Origin: Streptomyces phaeolivaceus | Lineage (GTDB): Bacteria; Actinomycetota; Actinomycetes; Streptomycetales; Streptomycetaceae | Assembly: GCF_009184865.1 (NCBI RefSeq) | Contig: NZ_CP045096.1 | Coordinates: 8,556,001 to 8,620,000, forward strand | Reading direction: 5' to 3' | Length of the DNA: 64,000 nt | Shown here: positions 63,468 to 64,000 of the stretch, piece after piece | Layout: the number at the start of each line of letters is the position of its first letter | How positions within the stretch are numbered: position 1 is the stretch's first letter | Translations under genes and position numbers: made by a program | Notes under the pieces: generated by a model | Seen by the model: the letters and a program-made list of their open reading frames with translations, nothing else | Databases searched by the model: none | Told to the model about the DNA's origin: nothing

Positions 63468-63570
63468 GGGCAGAGCGGACGGCTGGACCTCGACGAGCCC
63501 AAACCGGACGAGGAGTCGAGCTTCCAGGGCAACTCCATCCGGCGCGGCGGGGAATGAGGGAGGGCGGGCC

Positions 63571-64000
63571 ATGCGCTTCCGGCACCCGGACGGCACCGCC
63601 GTCCACCTCGGCTACTGCAGCAACGTCCACCAGGCCGAGGACCTCGACGGCGTCCTCGCCCAACTCGCCACCCACGCCGAACCGGTCCGCGAGCGCCTAG
63701 GCGTCGACCGGCTGGGCATCGGCCTCTGGCTAGCCCGCGATGTCGTCCGTCAACTGGTGGCGGAACCGGGCGAGTTGCGGCGCCTGCGCGACGAACTCGC
63801 CGCGCGCGGCCTGGAGACCGTCACCCTCAACGCCTTCCCGTACGCCGGGTTCCACCGTGAGGTGGTCAAGAAGGACGTCTACCTCCCCGACTGGGCCGAC
63901 GAGGCCCGGCTGAGCCACACCCTCGACTGCGCCCGGGTCCTCACCGCGCTCCTCCCGGACGACGCCGAACGCGGCAGCGTCTCCACCCTGCCGCTGGCCT
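63571..64000 (+). CDS. eboE: EboE, metabolite-traffic protein (TIM barrel, 3' end outside window)
   Basis: First 143 residues of a xylose-isomerase-like protein: HLGYCSNVHQAEDLDGVLAQLATHAEPVRERLGVDRLGIGLWLARDVVRQLV and LETVTLNAFPYAGFHREVVKKDVYLPDWADEARLSHTLDCARVLTALLP match EboE. ATG 63571 follows GGGAGGGCGG. The cluster probably continues with EboD (dehydroquinate-synthase-like) and EboF beyond the edge. Confidence 0.88.
   Translation, partial: MRFRHPDGTAVHLGYCSNVHQAEDLDGVLAQLATHAEPVRERLGVDRLGIGLWLARDVVRQLVAEPGELRRLRDELAARGLETVTLNAFPYAGFHREVVKKDVYLPDWADEARLSHTLDCARVLTALLPDDAERGSVSTLPLA

Overview
This 64 kb window is chromosomal DNA of a Streptomyces or very close actinomycete. The evidence is very high GC with strong G/C bias at third codon positions, many GTG starts, several leaderless-looking promoters, and typical gene content (IclR, GntR, PucR and large AAA-LuxR regulators, ROK kinase, F420-dependent LLM enzyme, secreted RNase Sa-type nuclease). 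No rRNA, tRNA, CRISPR array, prophage or complete transposase gene was seen.

Layout. 1-7.2 kb: ureide/glyoxylate module with malate synthase (aceB), a MobA-like nucleotidyltransferase, an AllR-type IclR repressor, allantoinase (allB) and allantoicase (alc); TTCAAY-N5-GTTGAW sites lie before aceB and allB. 7.4-15.5 kb: RibD-C/DHFR-like reductase, secreted guanyl-specific ribonuclease, a two-component pair split by two unrelated genes, and a Gfo/Idh/MocA dehydrogenase divergent from a GntR regulator. 15.6-22.8 kb: ROK kinase, a membrane-anchored protein, a SNF2 helicase and its SWIM zinc-finger partner. 22.8-28.3 kb, minus strand: a secreted LamG protein with a duplicated C-terminal domain, a scabin/pierisin-type ADP-ribosyltransferase toxin, and an AAA-LuxR regulator. 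28.6-43.2 kb: PcaDC-like fusion lacking the nucleophile serine, MBL hydrolase, exonuclease III, GDSL and CocE-like exported hydrolases, an orphan GluA-type ABC ATPase, gamma-glutamyltransferase, a truncated Clp ATPase, and a divergent methionine aminopeptidase/XRE pair.

43.5-52.6 kb: a reductive pyrimidine/hydantoin degradation cluster: two nitrilase-fold beta-ureidopropionase-like enzymes, an omega-transaminase, a PucR activator, dihydropyrimidinase, an F420-type LLM oxidoreductase and an NCS1 nucleobase transporter. Together these could import a pyrimidine or hydantoin, open the ring, remove the carbamoyl group and transaminate the beta-amino acid. No classical dihydropyrimidine dehydrogenase is present.

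52.7-59.6 kb: two cell-envelope proteins, a SAM methyltransferase whose 3' end is split by a 175-bp palindromic MITE-like element, a gamma-glutamyltranspeptidase homologue, an inositol-monophosphatase-family enzyme and a phytoene-desaturase-like oxidoreductase. 59.7-64 kb: the start of an ebo (eustigmatophyte/bacterial operon) cluster: EboC (UbiA-like), a TIM-barrel isomerase, EboA, EboB (TatD-like) and EboE, cut off by the window end. This enigmatic metabolite-export/biosynthesis system is the most interesting locus. Two of its genes carry coding irregularities (a stop inside EboB and a start/frame mismatch in the isomerase).

A dispersed palindromic repeat (arms resembling TTCCCCGCGCCCCT / AGGGGCGCGGGGAA) occurs seven times, mostly after gene ends, and once exactly at the truncation point of the Clp gene.
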